From positions 13,144,001-13,208,000 of the forward strand of contig NC_056408.1 of assembly GCF_905147365.1 (NCBI RefSeq): DNA of 64,000 bases, written 5' to 3'. Positions 42,247 through 53,370 of this stretch are shown piece after piece. Below the pieces are notes generated by a model that searched no databases, was not told where the DNA came from, and saw nothing but the letters and a program-made list of their open reading frames with translations. Position numbers and translations under genes: made by a program. Numbering within the stretch: the stretch's first letter is position 1; each line of letters begins with the position of its first letter. The stretch is from Aricia agestis (lineage: Eukaryota; Arthropoda; Insecta; Lepidoptera; Lycaenidae).

Positions 42247-42450
42247 GTATTTAATTTTTTTTTTATTAAATAGATAAATATTTCATTGGTATTTTATCGA
42301 AAAGGTACATCTTGTAAGGAAACGAAAAAAAAAGTTAACATAAATATATTTCATTTTAAACGTTAAAAAGTTAATTTTTAGACTTTGGGTACTTGACACT
42401 TGTACTATTATCTATTCTGTGCTTTGGGGCTAAAATAGAAATTATGTATA

Positions 42451-43286
42451 TACAGGGTGCAATTAAACCTTCCTGCCAAATTTTACCCGGGCTTAGTTAT
42501 CATTAGGAGAGTCCATCTATATATTAATACGTGAGCCAAAAACTTTGTACCCCTATTGACGAAAAATGGAAAAACGTAGATGAATGGAATTTTGCACAGT
42601 TATGGTTTATATGGTGAAGGAGTGCATCGAGCTAATATTATTTTGAAATTATGCTTTTATCATACATTTTTTTTTAACAAATAAAACATTACACACACTA
42701 AGAAAAATGACAGATTCTTGAGTGACAAGCCTGTACATACGAATTTTACTCTTTTATTTATGGTTGAAGTCTGTTGACAACAAGGTGACAAATTGAAAAT
42801 GGATTATAGTTTTTTTTTTATTGAATCTTAGGTACTAAGACAATGCTTACACGGCCAGTCTGAGATCAGCTGAGTCCCAAAAACAAGAGTTGAAAAAAAT
42901 ATGATAAAGTTAATATTTTTTTTTTACAAAATATAGGTAGTAGTCCTAATGTCGTTAAAACTAAGGTCGAATTTCGACCATTGGGCGATCTCTAGTTTAA
43001 CCAAAAAATGGGGTGTTATTTTTTTTTTATTACATATTTTATCCCATGTAAAATCGTTGCAGAATGGTCACTCGCGGCGCGGGGGAATGAGCGGGGGTGA
43101 CGCAGGAGGAGGCGCGCGCGCGGGGGCACGTCACGCGTCAATTGTAGTGTTTTTAGGATAACTTTCGGAAGCTATTTCTCAACATTTTAGTACTGAGTGA
43201 CTATAAAAGAAAAAATACGTGTATTTTTATTTTTAACAAGGATTAATATATCAAAATTTGGCACGAAGGTTTAATTGCACCCTGTA
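42451..43286. mobile_element. TIR element of about 830 bp, copy in unit 2
   Basis: The ends ACAGGGTGCAATTAAACCTtCC and the complement at 43286. Interior has no transposase; a GC-rich patch (GAGCGGGGGTGACGCAGG..GGCGCGCGCGCGGGGGC, about 43085-43130) stands out in an AT-rich frame and creates false ORFs. Inserted in the 3' flank of a FLYWCH exon before the unit duplicated. Confidence 0.75.
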
Positions 43287-43389
43287 TTTTATTTCAATCT
43301 GTCGCCAGTACATTTTAAAACTTAATAGTTCAGACACATCTTGTCCAAATTCCAGTCAGTACAGACTCCAGCTACAATTAACGGTATTT

Positions 43390-43637
43390 TCAAGTATGAA
43401 CTGTCTTCACAATTCTACCCCAATTGTCCCTATACACTTCGGGTGGGGGGTGGTTATGGTGTACTGAATAACACAAGACCTGTCCATTCTTGAACATAGC
43501 TTTCCCTTTACATCCAGTCTTGTGTTTCCTGGAGCAGTAGTATCGTCCCAAACTGCCACCTTGCACCGAGTACAAGTAACCATTAACCAATAGAATATTC
43601 CTGCCACTTCTAGTTTCAATCGTTTCAAATGCTATCC
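43390..43637 (-). CDS. mod(mdg4): FLYWCH terminal exon 24 (triplicated unit, copy 2)
   Basis: 82 residues; acceptor TTCCAATATTTTAG before 43637. Differs from copy 1 by a single conservative change near the end (Val for Ile) and a few silent or flank changes. It keeps Y33-x-C35, C43 and H61-N62-H63. Near identity in exon and intron points to recent duplication or conversion. The poly(A) region now runs into the TIR element. Confidence 0.87.
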
Positions 43638-44138
43638 CTAAAATATTGGAAATTGTTTTAATTTATTAATTTAGGAGTTACAATTTTCAAGTGCGATAGC
43701 ATCGGAGCTCTTGTGAGTTTTTTTAATATAAGATTGACCGGAAACATTTATATTATGTTGTACATCATGACATTAAAGGATCTGACACCGGTGTCTGGAC
43801 ATATTGTATATTTGTACCTTTTACAATACTTATATATATTTATTGAATTTTAATATAAATTTAATCTTTATGTGGGTATTATTAAATTACTTATCAGTAT
43901 AAGTAACTTAATAATACCCACATAAAGATTATATTTAATTTTTTTTTTTTATTAAATAGATAAATATTTAATTGGTATTTTATCGAAAAGGTACATCTTG
44001 TAAGAAAACGTAAAAAACAGTTACCACAAAAATATATTTCATTTTAAACGTTAAAAAGTTAATTTTAAGACTTTGGGTACTTGACACTTGTACTATTATC
44101 TATTCTGTGCTTTGGGGCTAAAATAGAAATTATGTATA

Positions 44139-44971
44139 TACAGGGTGCAATTAAACCTCCCTGCCTAATTTTTTCCCGGGCTTAGTTATCATTAGGAGAG
44201 TCCATCTATGTATTAATACGTGAGCCAAAAACTTTGTACATCTATTGATGAAAAATGGAAAAACGTAGATGAATGAAATTTTGCACAGTTATAGTTTATA
44301 TGGTGAAGGAGTGCATCGAGCTAATATTATTTTGAAATTATGCTTTTATCATACATTTTTTTAACAAATAAAACATTACAGACACTAAGAAAAATGACAG
44401 ATTCTTGAGTGACAAGCCTGTACATACGAATTATACTCTTTTATTTATGGTTGAAGTCTGTTGACAACAAGTTGACAAATTGAAAATGGATTATAGTTTT
44501 TTTTATTGAATCTTAGGTACTAAGACAATGTTTACACGGCCAGTCTGAGATCAGCTGAGTCCCAAAAACAAGAGTTGAAAAAAATATGATAAAGTCAATA
44601 TATTTTTTTACAAAATATAGGTAGTAGTCCTAATGTCGTTAAAACTAAGGTCGAATTTCGACCATTGGGCGATCTCTAGTTTAACCAAAAAAATGGGGTG
44701 ATATATTTTTTTAATTACATATTTTATCCCATCTAAAATCGTTGCAGAATGGTCACTCGCGGCGCGGGGGAATGAGCGGGGGTGACGCAGGGCGAGGCGC
44801 GCGCGCGGGGGCACGTCACGCGTCAATTGTAGTGTTTTTAGGATAACTTTCGGAAGCTATTTCTCAACATTTTAGTACTGAGTGACTATAAAAGAAAAAA
44901 TACGTGTATTTTTATTTTAAACAAGGATTAATATATCAAAATTTGGCAGGAAGGTTTAATTGCACCCTGTA
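44139..44971. mobile_element. TIR element of about 830 bp, copy in unit 3
   Basis: Parallel to 42451-43286 with scattered substitutions (for example GCAGGGCGAGGCG for GCAGGAGGAGGCG). It duplicated with the unit and did not insert separately. Confidence 0.75.
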
Positions 44972-45074
44972 TTTTTATTCAATCTGTCGCCAGTACATTT
45001 TAAAACTTAATAGTTCAGACACATTTTGTCCAAATTCCAGTCAGTACAGACTCCAGCTACAATTAACGGTATTT

Positions 45075-45322
45075 TCAAGTATGAACTGTCTTTACAATTC
45101 TACCCCAATTGTCCCTATACACTTCGGGTGGGGGGTGGTTATGGTCTACTGAATAAAACACGACCTGTCCATTCTTAAAAATAGCTTTCCCTTTACATCC
45201 AGTCTTGTGTTTTCTGGAGCAGTAGTATCGTCCCAAGCCCCTACCTTGCACCGAGTACAAGTAACCATTAACCAGTAGAATATTCCTGCCACTTCTAGTT
45301 TGAATCTCTTCGAATGCTATCC
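45075..45322 (-). CDS. mod(mdg4): FLYWCH terminal exon 25 (triplicated unit, copy 3)
   Basis: 82 residues; acceptor TTCCAATATTTTAG before 45322. The most diverged of the three: FEEIQ for FETIE near the start, GRGLGRYYC for GGSLGRYYC, AIFKNGQVVFYSVDHNH for the AMFKNGQVLCYSVHHNH form. All zinc ligands are kept, with Tyr again in the Trp position. The changes fall outside the ligands, as expected if binding specificity is diverging. Confidence 0.87.
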
Positions 45323-47105
45323 CTAAAATATTGGAATTTGTTTTAATTTAGACACTAAATGTAGGAGTTACAATTTTCACGTACGATGGCACGAAGCTTT
45401 TGTGTTTTTTTTTTTAATTTACGATTGACCGCAGACCGCGTTAAGACGCGGAAGCATTTAAATAACAGATATTATAATATCAACAGTTAGAGAATCTTAT
45501 TTATGAATTCGTGTACCTAAACAGAGATACAGACATAAGACAGCATTGATAATAACGTAAGTCTCCTTATTAAGCTAAGATACTAGATAGTTTTATACCT
45601 ACGAGTTCCATACTTAGTATTAAACAATTTTGTTTAATTTTAATAAATACTTACATGAAAATTGAAAAAAAAAACATCAAAGATGGGAGGATGAGACAAA
45701 AAGGCATCCCCTACACGGTAGGTTTTGCTGTCAGTTTTACCACAGTCATGGCTGTAACTGATGGATAACCTACCTTGTAATAGCGTGACAGGCGGTTGCA
45801 TGAAGTTGATTGACGAAAATCTGGACATTTTAATTTTTGTTTCACTTCACGCAACCATCTGTCACTATTTTTTTTCCTATTTTGTCACATCTGACAAAAT
45901 AGGAAAAAAATTAGAAACGTTTACCTTTGAAAATTTTGGCTATGACTGAAATAAATCTAAAGAGAATTAAGTGACTATCTAATACCATTCGTCAGTCGAT
46001 CAGTCAAACATAATTTATGATTGACGGAATTGACTGTCGCTTGCATGAGCGTGTAATGGATGCCTTACTGCGGGACCGAACTGGACACGTGTTGCAACTT
46101 GCAAGACAGAAAACAGTGGAAGTAGTTAGAGGTATATGCCGAGAGACACACTTAGTTATACGCAGAATACAGGACTATTTTATTTATTTATGTATTTCCG
46201 ACAAGAGATTTACTGATAAATCCCTTTTCGTGGATCAAATAACATCCTGATATGAAAGGCGTAACTATAAAAACAAAAATTAGGTAACATGTTTTATTGA
46301 ATACAAATGCTAAGTAAAAATAAGTTCTAGAACACAATAATATGTTTTCAAAAAAGTAGGTTATAAAATAGCAGTGGCCTAAAAGCTATAGTCGATGTCG
46401 TTTGGATTATAACATAAGGTTAGGTTATCCACAGCAGAAAATGTTAGTTACTGTATTTCAAAATATTTAAGTCATTTAAATAAGGTAATTGGCTACAGTG
46501 GACTATGGATCCATACTTAATTATAAATTTTATAAAAAAGTAATTTTAAATTTTTATTTTATCCACTAATACTTAAATAGATTCTGCAATCATTCGAGTG
46601 TAGGCACAAAACTGTGTCACTTCTGCGGTACTGATCATAAGCAATCACAGTTTTTTGTTTGCAATAGCGGCTCTAGTACATAGTATTTATATCTCAGTGA
46701 TTATACAATTTTTTTGTAAGGAATAATTGTAAGCAGTAATTGCATTTAAAGAGCTCTTAACTTTACTACACACACATTATAGATCATGTCAAGTGAAAGC
46801 TGTTCCGCGTCGTACATTACAAAACTATAATATATTTTAAAAGTAATAATAATTAGAAAACACAAAACAATAAATTATCAAGCATCAAATTTAAATAAGA
46901 GTAACTTGACAGGGGTCCAAAGGCACAGGGTAACCTAGTTTGGGCTTCTGTCTCCCACGCTGCAAGTCTAAAATGTGTCATATTTTTTATATTGTTTCAC
47001 TTATTCTGTAAACTTTTTGTGGGAGAAATAAACTAATTTTATAATTTTTATTATTATCCACCCGCACCGAAACATTATTTTAGATCATCTGCTCAAATTA
47101 TCAGA
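45323..47105. other. Spacer with MITE fragments
   Basis: About 45690-45790 has CCTACACGGTAGGTTTTGCTGTCAG..CAGTCATGGCTG, whose complement recurs at about 49530-49575, so it is an interspersed element. 45855-45915 is a small inverted repeat (TTTTTTTCCTATTTTGTCA). The + strand ORF at 46017-46250 has no recognisable domain. The rest is AT-rich; no exon is seen. Confidence 0.45.
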
Positions 47106-47338
47106 TTAAGCTCGGATATACGATCCATTGGCACATTTTATGATATTCGGAGGTGGGTGGTTGTGGTTTTCTTTGGCGTACAAGAGTGTCCCATCTTTCA
47201 GAATCTTCAGTCGAGCTTTACATCCCGTACTATTCTTCCTCGAACAGTACGGTACGCCTCCTGAATATGAAAACGTGTATTTGTTGTACATTAAAACATT
47301 CCCACGGTTAAGCTTAATCACTTTATATGGAAATTTAC
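47106..47338 (-). CDS. mod(mdg4): FLYWCH terminal exon 26, Trp missing
   Basis: 77 residues; acceptor AAATTTTGATTTCCAG before 47338. Finger: G13, V15-L16, Y21-F23, then P30-Y31-C32 where W-x-C is expected (Trp replaced by Pro), C40, H59-N60-H61, tail PPPNIIKCANGSYIRA. The GCKARLK block after C40 is normal and metal ligands are complete. It shares the RKN/H..TGCK pattern with the triplicated exons and is probably their older relative. Confidence 0.84.
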
Positions 47339-47589
47339 CTGGAAATCAAAATTTAAATATGAACACCATTATATAACATATTTAACATAATAAAATGACA
47401 ATTAAGTGAAGTGGTTACAATACTAGTATATTAAGTAGATGTGATCTAAATGATGTGATGTCACAGAATACATATTAGTACCTACAACTATTGATGTGAT
47501 AAAGCATTTCACTAAAACATTTAAATTATAATGCCTCCTTAAACGCTGGTCCTATAATAATAACTAGCGTTTCCGTGGGTGGACATATA

Positions 47590-47820
47590 AGAGTTATAAT
47601 CTGTATATATAAAACTCAAAGGTGACTGACTGATTGAAATAGTGGACGGATCGGGCTGAAATTTGGCATGCAGGTAGATGTTATAACGTAGGCATCCGCT
47701 AAGAAAGGATTTTGTTAAATTCCAACCCCAAGGGGTTCAAATAGGGGATGAAAGTTTGTATATAATAATACTTCTTAACGCGAGCGAAGCCGCGGGCAAA
47801 AGCTCGTTAATAAATAAAAT
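47590..47820 (+). mobile_element. LINE 3' tail (CAAAGGTGACTGACTGA type), copy 1
   Basis: ATATATAAAACTCAAAGGTGACTGACTGATTG.. to GCGAGCGAAGCCGCGGGCAAAAGCTCG. An inverted copy lies at 60108-60345. Confidence 0.65.
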
Positions 47821-48394
47821 AAAACTCAATTTTTGTGATAAAAAATATTTATAATGCGACGGAGAACACGCAATTTTCAAAGGAGATATTTTTAACACAC
47901 CAAATACACTAAAACCAAGGCTTTTAAATTTGAATATATAAACAATAAAATCACAATAGGAAGCAAAAACCTTATAACAAATAAGAACAAAACTACAACA
48001 AAAAAATCTAACAAAATTATGAAGAATCAGAAAAAGGTAGCGTAGCACCGAAAACATGATAATTGTGCACTTCACCTACATAATATTATTATAAATTATA
48101 ATATTGAAAGTGACAGAACCTACACGAAAACAAAAAAAATGATAAAAAGTATCTTTACTTTTTATCTTTTTTTTTTGTTTTATTAAAACAATTACGACAA
48201 AAGGATTAAATTAAGTACAATAATATATAACATACTAAGATTGGAACTCGACAAAATGTTATTGTTATTTCTCAATTGATACGTAACATTCAAATTGGCA
48301 TTATAGCAATACAGAGTTTTGTTAACATTTATATCAAAATGATTGGAATGAACTATGAAGTATATTAAATAATATAATTATGCTGCGAATGGGT
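47821..48394. other. AT-rich spacer
   Basis: No gene recognised. An inverted pair ACAAAAAAAATGATAAAAAGTA / TACTTTTTATC..TTTTTTTTGT lies at 48130-48180. Confidence 0.4.
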
Positions 48395-48549
48395 TTATTT
48401 TTTTAAGGACGGTATTAGGGAACTTAGAATACCAGAGACGCGTTCTACAGGATCAGTCTCCTCATCATCTTCATCCTTCACTTCGAATCTATCTGGGTTG
48501 GACCGCCTGTACATTCTGTAGTAACGTATAAAATCAGGTTCTTCTGAAT
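48395..48549 (-). CDS. Short acidic-tail terminal exon without a zinc finger
   Basis: 51 residues; acceptor GTATCTTACAG before 48549, array phase, stop TAA at 48395. Sequence features: a basic Tyr/Arg part (FIRYYRMYRRSN, 7-18), then an acidic run (KDEDDEEETD-like, 25-33) and a hydrophobic end (VSGILSSLIPSLKK). No Cys and no His, hence no finger. Drosophila mod(mdg4) also has a few isoforms without FLYWCH; this could be such an exon, giving a BTB protein without a DNA-binding end. No ATG-started ORF exists here, so the exon model rests on acceptor, phase and the biased, clean reading frame. Confidence 0.6.
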
Positions 48550-51026
48550 CTGTAAGATACTTCACATTTTTATTTCATTAAAAGTATGAAATGACATCAG
48601 GCATTCTGGTCTAAAAATAAATGCGCGGCCAGAACTAAGAATATTTCCGATAGCCAGGTTATTTAAACCCTTAACTAATTCTATGAATTTAACACTGTTA
48701 CTATGTTTTTTAGTAGTTATTTAAGTTTTCGTACGTAGGTAACTCATAATAATAATAAATAATACTTAATATTAAAAAATGCAGTTACAGAGTTACGTCC
48801 TTAAGTTCTTAATATGGTTTAGCTATTTTAAATAATCGTAGATCTGGCCGCGCAGCTAATTTTTTTAGACCAACATTGTATGGAAATTGCCTGATGTCCT
48901 TTATAAAATAACGCTCTTAGCGCTTCTTGAAATTTCATTATTGTCAGATTTGAATAATTATGTGGATAAGGCCGGCTAATATACATAATATTATGTATAT
49001 TATTAGCCGGCTTCTAGACGTGCCTCAGACGGTCAATTGTATTGACAATATCACGCTTCAATTTTATTGAACAGTTTGTTTGACAATTAGATTGAAGGCG
49101 CGCGATGTTCAATCAATCCTTGACGGGCAATAATATTAAGATTTACGCAATACATGATATTGCGCCATAAAATTGCTCGTCTAGGGGCACGCTATTGTTA
49201 TTTGAAATAATGACAAATGAATTATTATTATAGAGGAAATTATTTAATAACACAATATTATACGTTTAAACAATTTATTGAAATAAGTAATAATAGTACG
49301 GGAGCCCTAGAACATTTTTTTTATTACTATCAAGCTAAGCTACTTTTTGTAAGTAGCTTCATTTTGATAAGACGAACAACATTTTTATCTGCGAAAAATC
49401 TTGAAAGTGGTAGTCGGTAGCTAACAGAAACAGAAAGGATTTCTGTTTCTGTTAGCTACCTTTGACTTGATGGTCCTAAAACAACTATTAACCTATCAAT
49501 ACTTATATAAAAAATCACCTTGTTAGGGCAGCCATGACTGTGGTAAAACTGACAGCAAAACCTACCGTGTAGGCTGTCTATTAGAGTAACAAGTGACTCA
49601 TTGTACACTACAGCCTTTTCAGTACAATGTTCAAGATGGCGCGTGCATCGTTCCTGCGTGTGTCATTACGAAAACTATTTTAATCTCTGGCGGACATATT
49701 ACTTTGGATTTCATTGTAATAAAACATGTTATGTGCCTGTTTTACTTTATAAATAGTGTTAGTGAATGGGGAATGCAAGTTTACTGTAAAATATAATATC
49801 CATATTTACTGCTAAAATATTCACGAACCTTGTTAAACATTCAATTCATTTTAAAATATTTGTGATAAATATGAGGTGAAATAAACAATTTAAAATTTTT
49901 GATATAATTTGGCATGAAAAAAGTTCTAAAGTAGCTTAATTAATTGTAACATGTAACAAAAACTGAAAACTAAGTGTTTTTTTTATGTAGCAATTATTAA
50001 ATAAATAATTTGATATTTTAGGTTAGCAAATAAATATGGTGGAAATGGAATACGGCTATGTCAACCATTGCAACTTTAATTTAACGCAGTGATTTGTATA
50101 ACAAGTAAACATGCCAGCTTTTTTATTTATAAATGTTCACCATGACCATTTAAATTGCTAGTTCTATATTATAAAACAAATGGAATGCTAAACATCTATT
50201 ATGTCACATCTACCCCTCTATTATTACTGAGTAATGGAGTATTTATAGTGTATTATATTTCCAATAGTAGTTTGTATACAGTATCAAATTTACACTTATG
50301 TAAGGCCTTTAGACAGGTTTAGGTGAATTTATCACAATAATACAGCATAAACATCACGGATGATCTACAATAACACTACATGAATGCTAAAAGTACACGT
50401 GTAAACTAAATGTGAACTCTTAAATGGAGTATAATGTTACTTGGCTAATAATCGCAAGATTATTTAGGGCCACTCCAGCCCACGTGCCATAGGTTCCGGG
50501 ATCCACAATGATAGCAAAGCTGCCTAAAAGCATAAATTTTTGGCAACGAACTTGCATTAGGGCCATATTCTTCCTATCGGATATGCCCATCATGCAAGTT
50601 TATGATCGTCTAGACAGGCGATGGATATACATGTACATTATACATCCATCGTGGGCTAACGTGGAAATTACACAATCCTCACCGGCTTGTTAGCCGGATA
50701 ACGTTGGTTATTGTACAATTTGTACATTCTTGTAGGGAGAGTAAAACACAGAATATTGTTAAATCACTCAACACCACCACTCGGGCTCGTAGCTGATAGC
50801 AGAAGTGATCGTCAGACTGAAGTTGAGCGACCACTATAACTCCTCTCCCCACTGCCCAAGTAGGCGGGGCATATCTTTATTCATCAATACACTACAGTTC
50901 TTAACTTGTTTCTAACCTATTAACACATCAATCCCCAAGAGGCAACCGGTTGTCGCATAATAATTGAAAATATGTTATGTCTGCGATTCTCACGGTCGAG
51001 GTATTACGAACTAATGTAAGATTTAC
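48550..51026. other. Long spacer with repeat fragments
   Basis: No exon recognised. Contains a short perfect palindrome at about 48968-49012 (GGCCGGCTAATATACATAATATTATGTATATTATTAGCCGG), the MITE relative at 49300-49505 with its own GAAACAGAAAGGATTTCTGTTTC hairpin, and the interspersed fragment at about 49530-49575. From 49800 to 51000 the DNA is AT-rich without clear features. Confidence 0.45.
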
Positions 51027-51147
51027 GGCCTGTTTCACCACTTCCTGATAAAGTGCCGGATAGGCTATCCACAACTTATTTGACAGATTCTCCATACTCT
51101 TTTTGTCAAGTTGTGGAACTTATTAGGAAGTTATGAAACAGGCCCTT
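51027..51147. mobile_element. MITE (GGCCTGTTTCACCACTTCCTGATAA), copy 2
   Basis: Left GGCCTGTTTCACCACTTCCTGATAA and right TTAGGAAGTTaTGAAACAGGCC pair. It ends about 40 bases after the stop of the next exon (51189), in the 3' flank. Confidence 0.75.
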
Positions 51148-51188
51148 ATTACTACTTATTAGATAAAGTTATCGAGGCAGTTAACATT

Positions 51189-51418
51189 CTAGAAACGCAC
51201 AATCCCACTTGATGTTCTTATAAGTGTAGGTGGAGCGTGATTATGTTCTCCTAAGCATTGAAGAAGTGTACCGTCGCTCGTGGTCACAATTTTCATTCTG
51301 CATCCCGCTAATTTTTTGGAACAATACCATCTGGTACCATTATTCATCGTCGCAAAAGTGAACCCCTTGTATAAAAGCAACTTATTGCCTCTATTACTGG
51401 GAAAGAATTCGAGAACAT
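51189..51418 (-). CDS. mod(mdg4): FLYWCH terminal exon 27
   Basis: 76 residues; acceptor TTTTATTTTAG before 51418. Finger: G11, L14-L16, G19, F20-F22, W31-x-C33, C40, H59-N60-H61, tail of 15 residues (APPTLIRTSSGIVRF). It founds a local subfamily (D) with 52829 and 54576: all begin DVLE/DILE-x-x-PSNRG and end in a PPTL-R-x-G motif. A decayed member is at 54043-54364. Confidence 0.88.
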
Positions 51419-51954
51419 CTAAAATAAAAATAAAATAATAAATGTACTGACTATCGAGACTCGTATAACATACGAGTAAATAAGTCAAAAACACCTTTAG
51501 TATTTTTATTAAAAGCTTTTATTTAACTTGCTCTATATGTATGACGTATGTACTATGTAAGTATGTATGTTCGGGAGTCGGGACTTGGGTGACATTTTGG
51601 AACTCAATTTTCTCTCTCTGATCTGATTTTTTAAGGACTTAAGTTAATCAGATTTTACCAAATTCTTCGAACAAAACAAACTATAATCAAACATATTAAG
51701 AAATCTAGCCAGAGATAACTAAAAAACAACAAATAAATATACACAAAAACCTTTTTGAAAAAAAGCTTTTATTTAAATACTCTAAAAAGAAGAATATAAA
51801 TGTCTCCCTAAAAATTGTAACTATTAAGTTATAACCTCAATAGCATTCTACAATTTGCATGATATAAAAGATTCTCGCAATACCTAAGTACTCGACAATC
51901 TGTCAGTATTTTTTTTACGTCCGTGTCTGTCAGTATTTAATAATGTTAGCACCT

Positions 51955-52260
51955 GGATGACCGAGCTTTGCTCGGTGTAGCAAACACTCATTGACTTCGT
52001 GTTACTTAATAACGCCATCTGCTGGTCGTTAAAACAATTAGTTGCTAACAAAATAGTATTATTATTCGCCAATAGATGTCAGGAAGAGTCATATTTTTCA
52101 GTTTATCGATTATCGATAAATCACAAATAAAAAGACATTTTCTGAAAATTATTCCTATCTAGATCGATTTATCGCCCCCGAAACCCCCTATATACTAAAT
52201 TTCATGAAAATCGTTGGAGCCGATTCCGAGATTCCAATGATATATACAAGAATTGCCCGT
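51955..52260. mobile_element. RTE-like LINE 3' tail, second copy
   Basis: Matches 8985-9180: TGACCGAGCTTTGCTCGGT, ATCGATTTATCGCCCC and AAATTTCATGAAAATCGTTGG. Longer here, with an unrelated stretch between the first two blocks. Confidence 0.65.
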
Positions 52261-52391
52261 TTAAAGATATAAGATTAAAATAAAAGTATAAAATCAATTT
52301 ACTCAGTTAAATTAGTATTAACTAGTTTAGACATAGTAAAAGGAGGGGAAGTAGGATAACTCCGGCCCAATCCGCGATATAATTACTTACT

Positions 52392-52475
52392 GTCTTACGG
52401 CCGTTCCCAATATATGATCTATCTCTGATTTTGCCCTACTAGAGATAGGAATAGCTCACATTAGACATTAGAGAC
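52392..52475. mobile_element. Half of a palindromic MITE
   Basis: TTACGGCCGTTCCCAATAT..GATCTATCTCTGATTTTGCCCTACTAGAGATAGGAATAGCTCACATTAGAC matches one arm of the complete element at 58450-58602. Confidence 0.65.
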
Positions 52476-52828
52476 ATATTTTTTCGTTGATCAAAAGATT
52501 CTTGACAACCCACATTATTTCAAAGTACCTACATTAGTGTTTTTTATATTATGTATACAAGTATTACAACTGAAAAAACTTTTTGTATTTAGTGTTAATC
52601 TGATTTATATACATTTTTAGAATACTTTACAGTTACACTATTAATAGTTATAATCAGGCGTTACTTTAAGGAAATCCATAGTTTAAATTTTAGTTTGTTA
52701 TTATTTTTAGCAAACTAAATTTTAAGTTACACTATTGAAAAACTGGCTCGAAAAGGATATAATATAATTTTCTAAAAAGCAATATTTTAACAACGATCCT
52801 AATGGGATTTGCTAATCCTACGATTACG

Positions 52829-53064
52829 CTAGCATCGTATAACTCGGCCATCCTTTGTCCTGAAAAGTGTTGGTGGGTCATGACTGTGTTCTCCGGAACA
52901 GGCAACAAGATGTCCGTCGCGTGTGGTAACAATTTTCACTGCGCAACCTGCCGTAACTTTGGAACAATACCATCTTGTCCCATTATTTTTTGTCGCAAAT
53001 GTGTGACCTTGGTATACAAGCAATTTTCCGCTGCCTCTGTTACTTGGAATATATTCAAGAACAT
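52829..53064 (-). CDS. mod(mdg4): FLYWCH terminal exon 28 (subfamily D)
   Basis: 78 residues; acceptor GATTATATTTTAG before 53064. Finger: G11, G13, L15-L16, G20, F23, W32-x-C34, C41, H60-S61-H62 (HSH for HNH), tail DPPTLFRTKDGRVIRC. Closest to 54576. The 3' flank shows an AT-rich block (GGCGTTACTTTAAGGAAATCCATAG) that also occurs near 38570, so an interspersed fragment lies downstream. Confidence 0.87.
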
Positions 53065-53164
53065 CTAAAATATAATCAGAATACCGAGTTAAGAACATAT
53101 TAAAGAGATACATAATAAGAGATAAAAATAAAAAACTTTTTTTAAATAATTCAAAACGTGTTTA

Positions 53165-53370
53165 TTATGAATGAGCAATATAAAAACATTCAAGGCACAT
53201 ACTTCTTTTGCATTCCTTGCAGTATGATATGATTTTTTTTATTTTTTTTCCTGCTTCGCGGCTTCCCAAAGTTTTCCGCTTTTTTGCGTAACAGCCCACA
53301 CATCTTCTTTTTTTGACGCCTTTTTTCATAAAGCAGTGTTTCTTTTTCAAAAAGACAGAAAGCGGATTGG
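53165..53370 (-). CDS. piggyBac-type Cys-rich domain terminal exon
   Basis: 68 residues; acceptor AGTATTTTTTATTGTTTTAG before 53370, array phase, stop TAA at 53165. Starts ANPLSVFLKKK. The domain has C24-x2-C27, C51-x2-C54, C59, C62-F63 and H67, the piggyBac end pattern, with a long Lys/Arg-rich insert between the two Cys pairs (residues 28-48). It has little identity with the four-copy tandem at 23.7-24.5 kb or with 17576-17955, so these are three separate lines. It sits between two D-subfamily FLYWCH exons, only about 460 bases from the next FLYWCH acceptor in genomic terms. No transposase core is nearby. Confidence 0.65.

Larger units (their letters stand above)
42280..45450. repeat. Segmental tandem duplication (about 1.7-kb unit, two long copies)
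   Basis: The bases from ATTGGTATTTTATCGAAAAGGTACATCTTG (42285, 43969) run in parallel for about 1.7 kb: TTAAACGTTAAAAAGTTAATTTT, the 830-bp TIR element, the FLYWCH exon and its upstream intron. A shorter, older copy (about 41330-42280) lacks the TIR element. Confidence 0.85.

Noticed and set aside
42949..44826. Arg/Gly-rich ORFs over the GC-rich patch
   Set aside because: They belong to the duplicated 830-bp TIR element, differ between the copies and have no domain.
46017..46250. 77-codon + strand ORF starting MIDGIDCRLHERV
   Set aside because: No recognised domain, no acceptor in the array phase, wrong strand for this part of the array. Kept only as unexplained.
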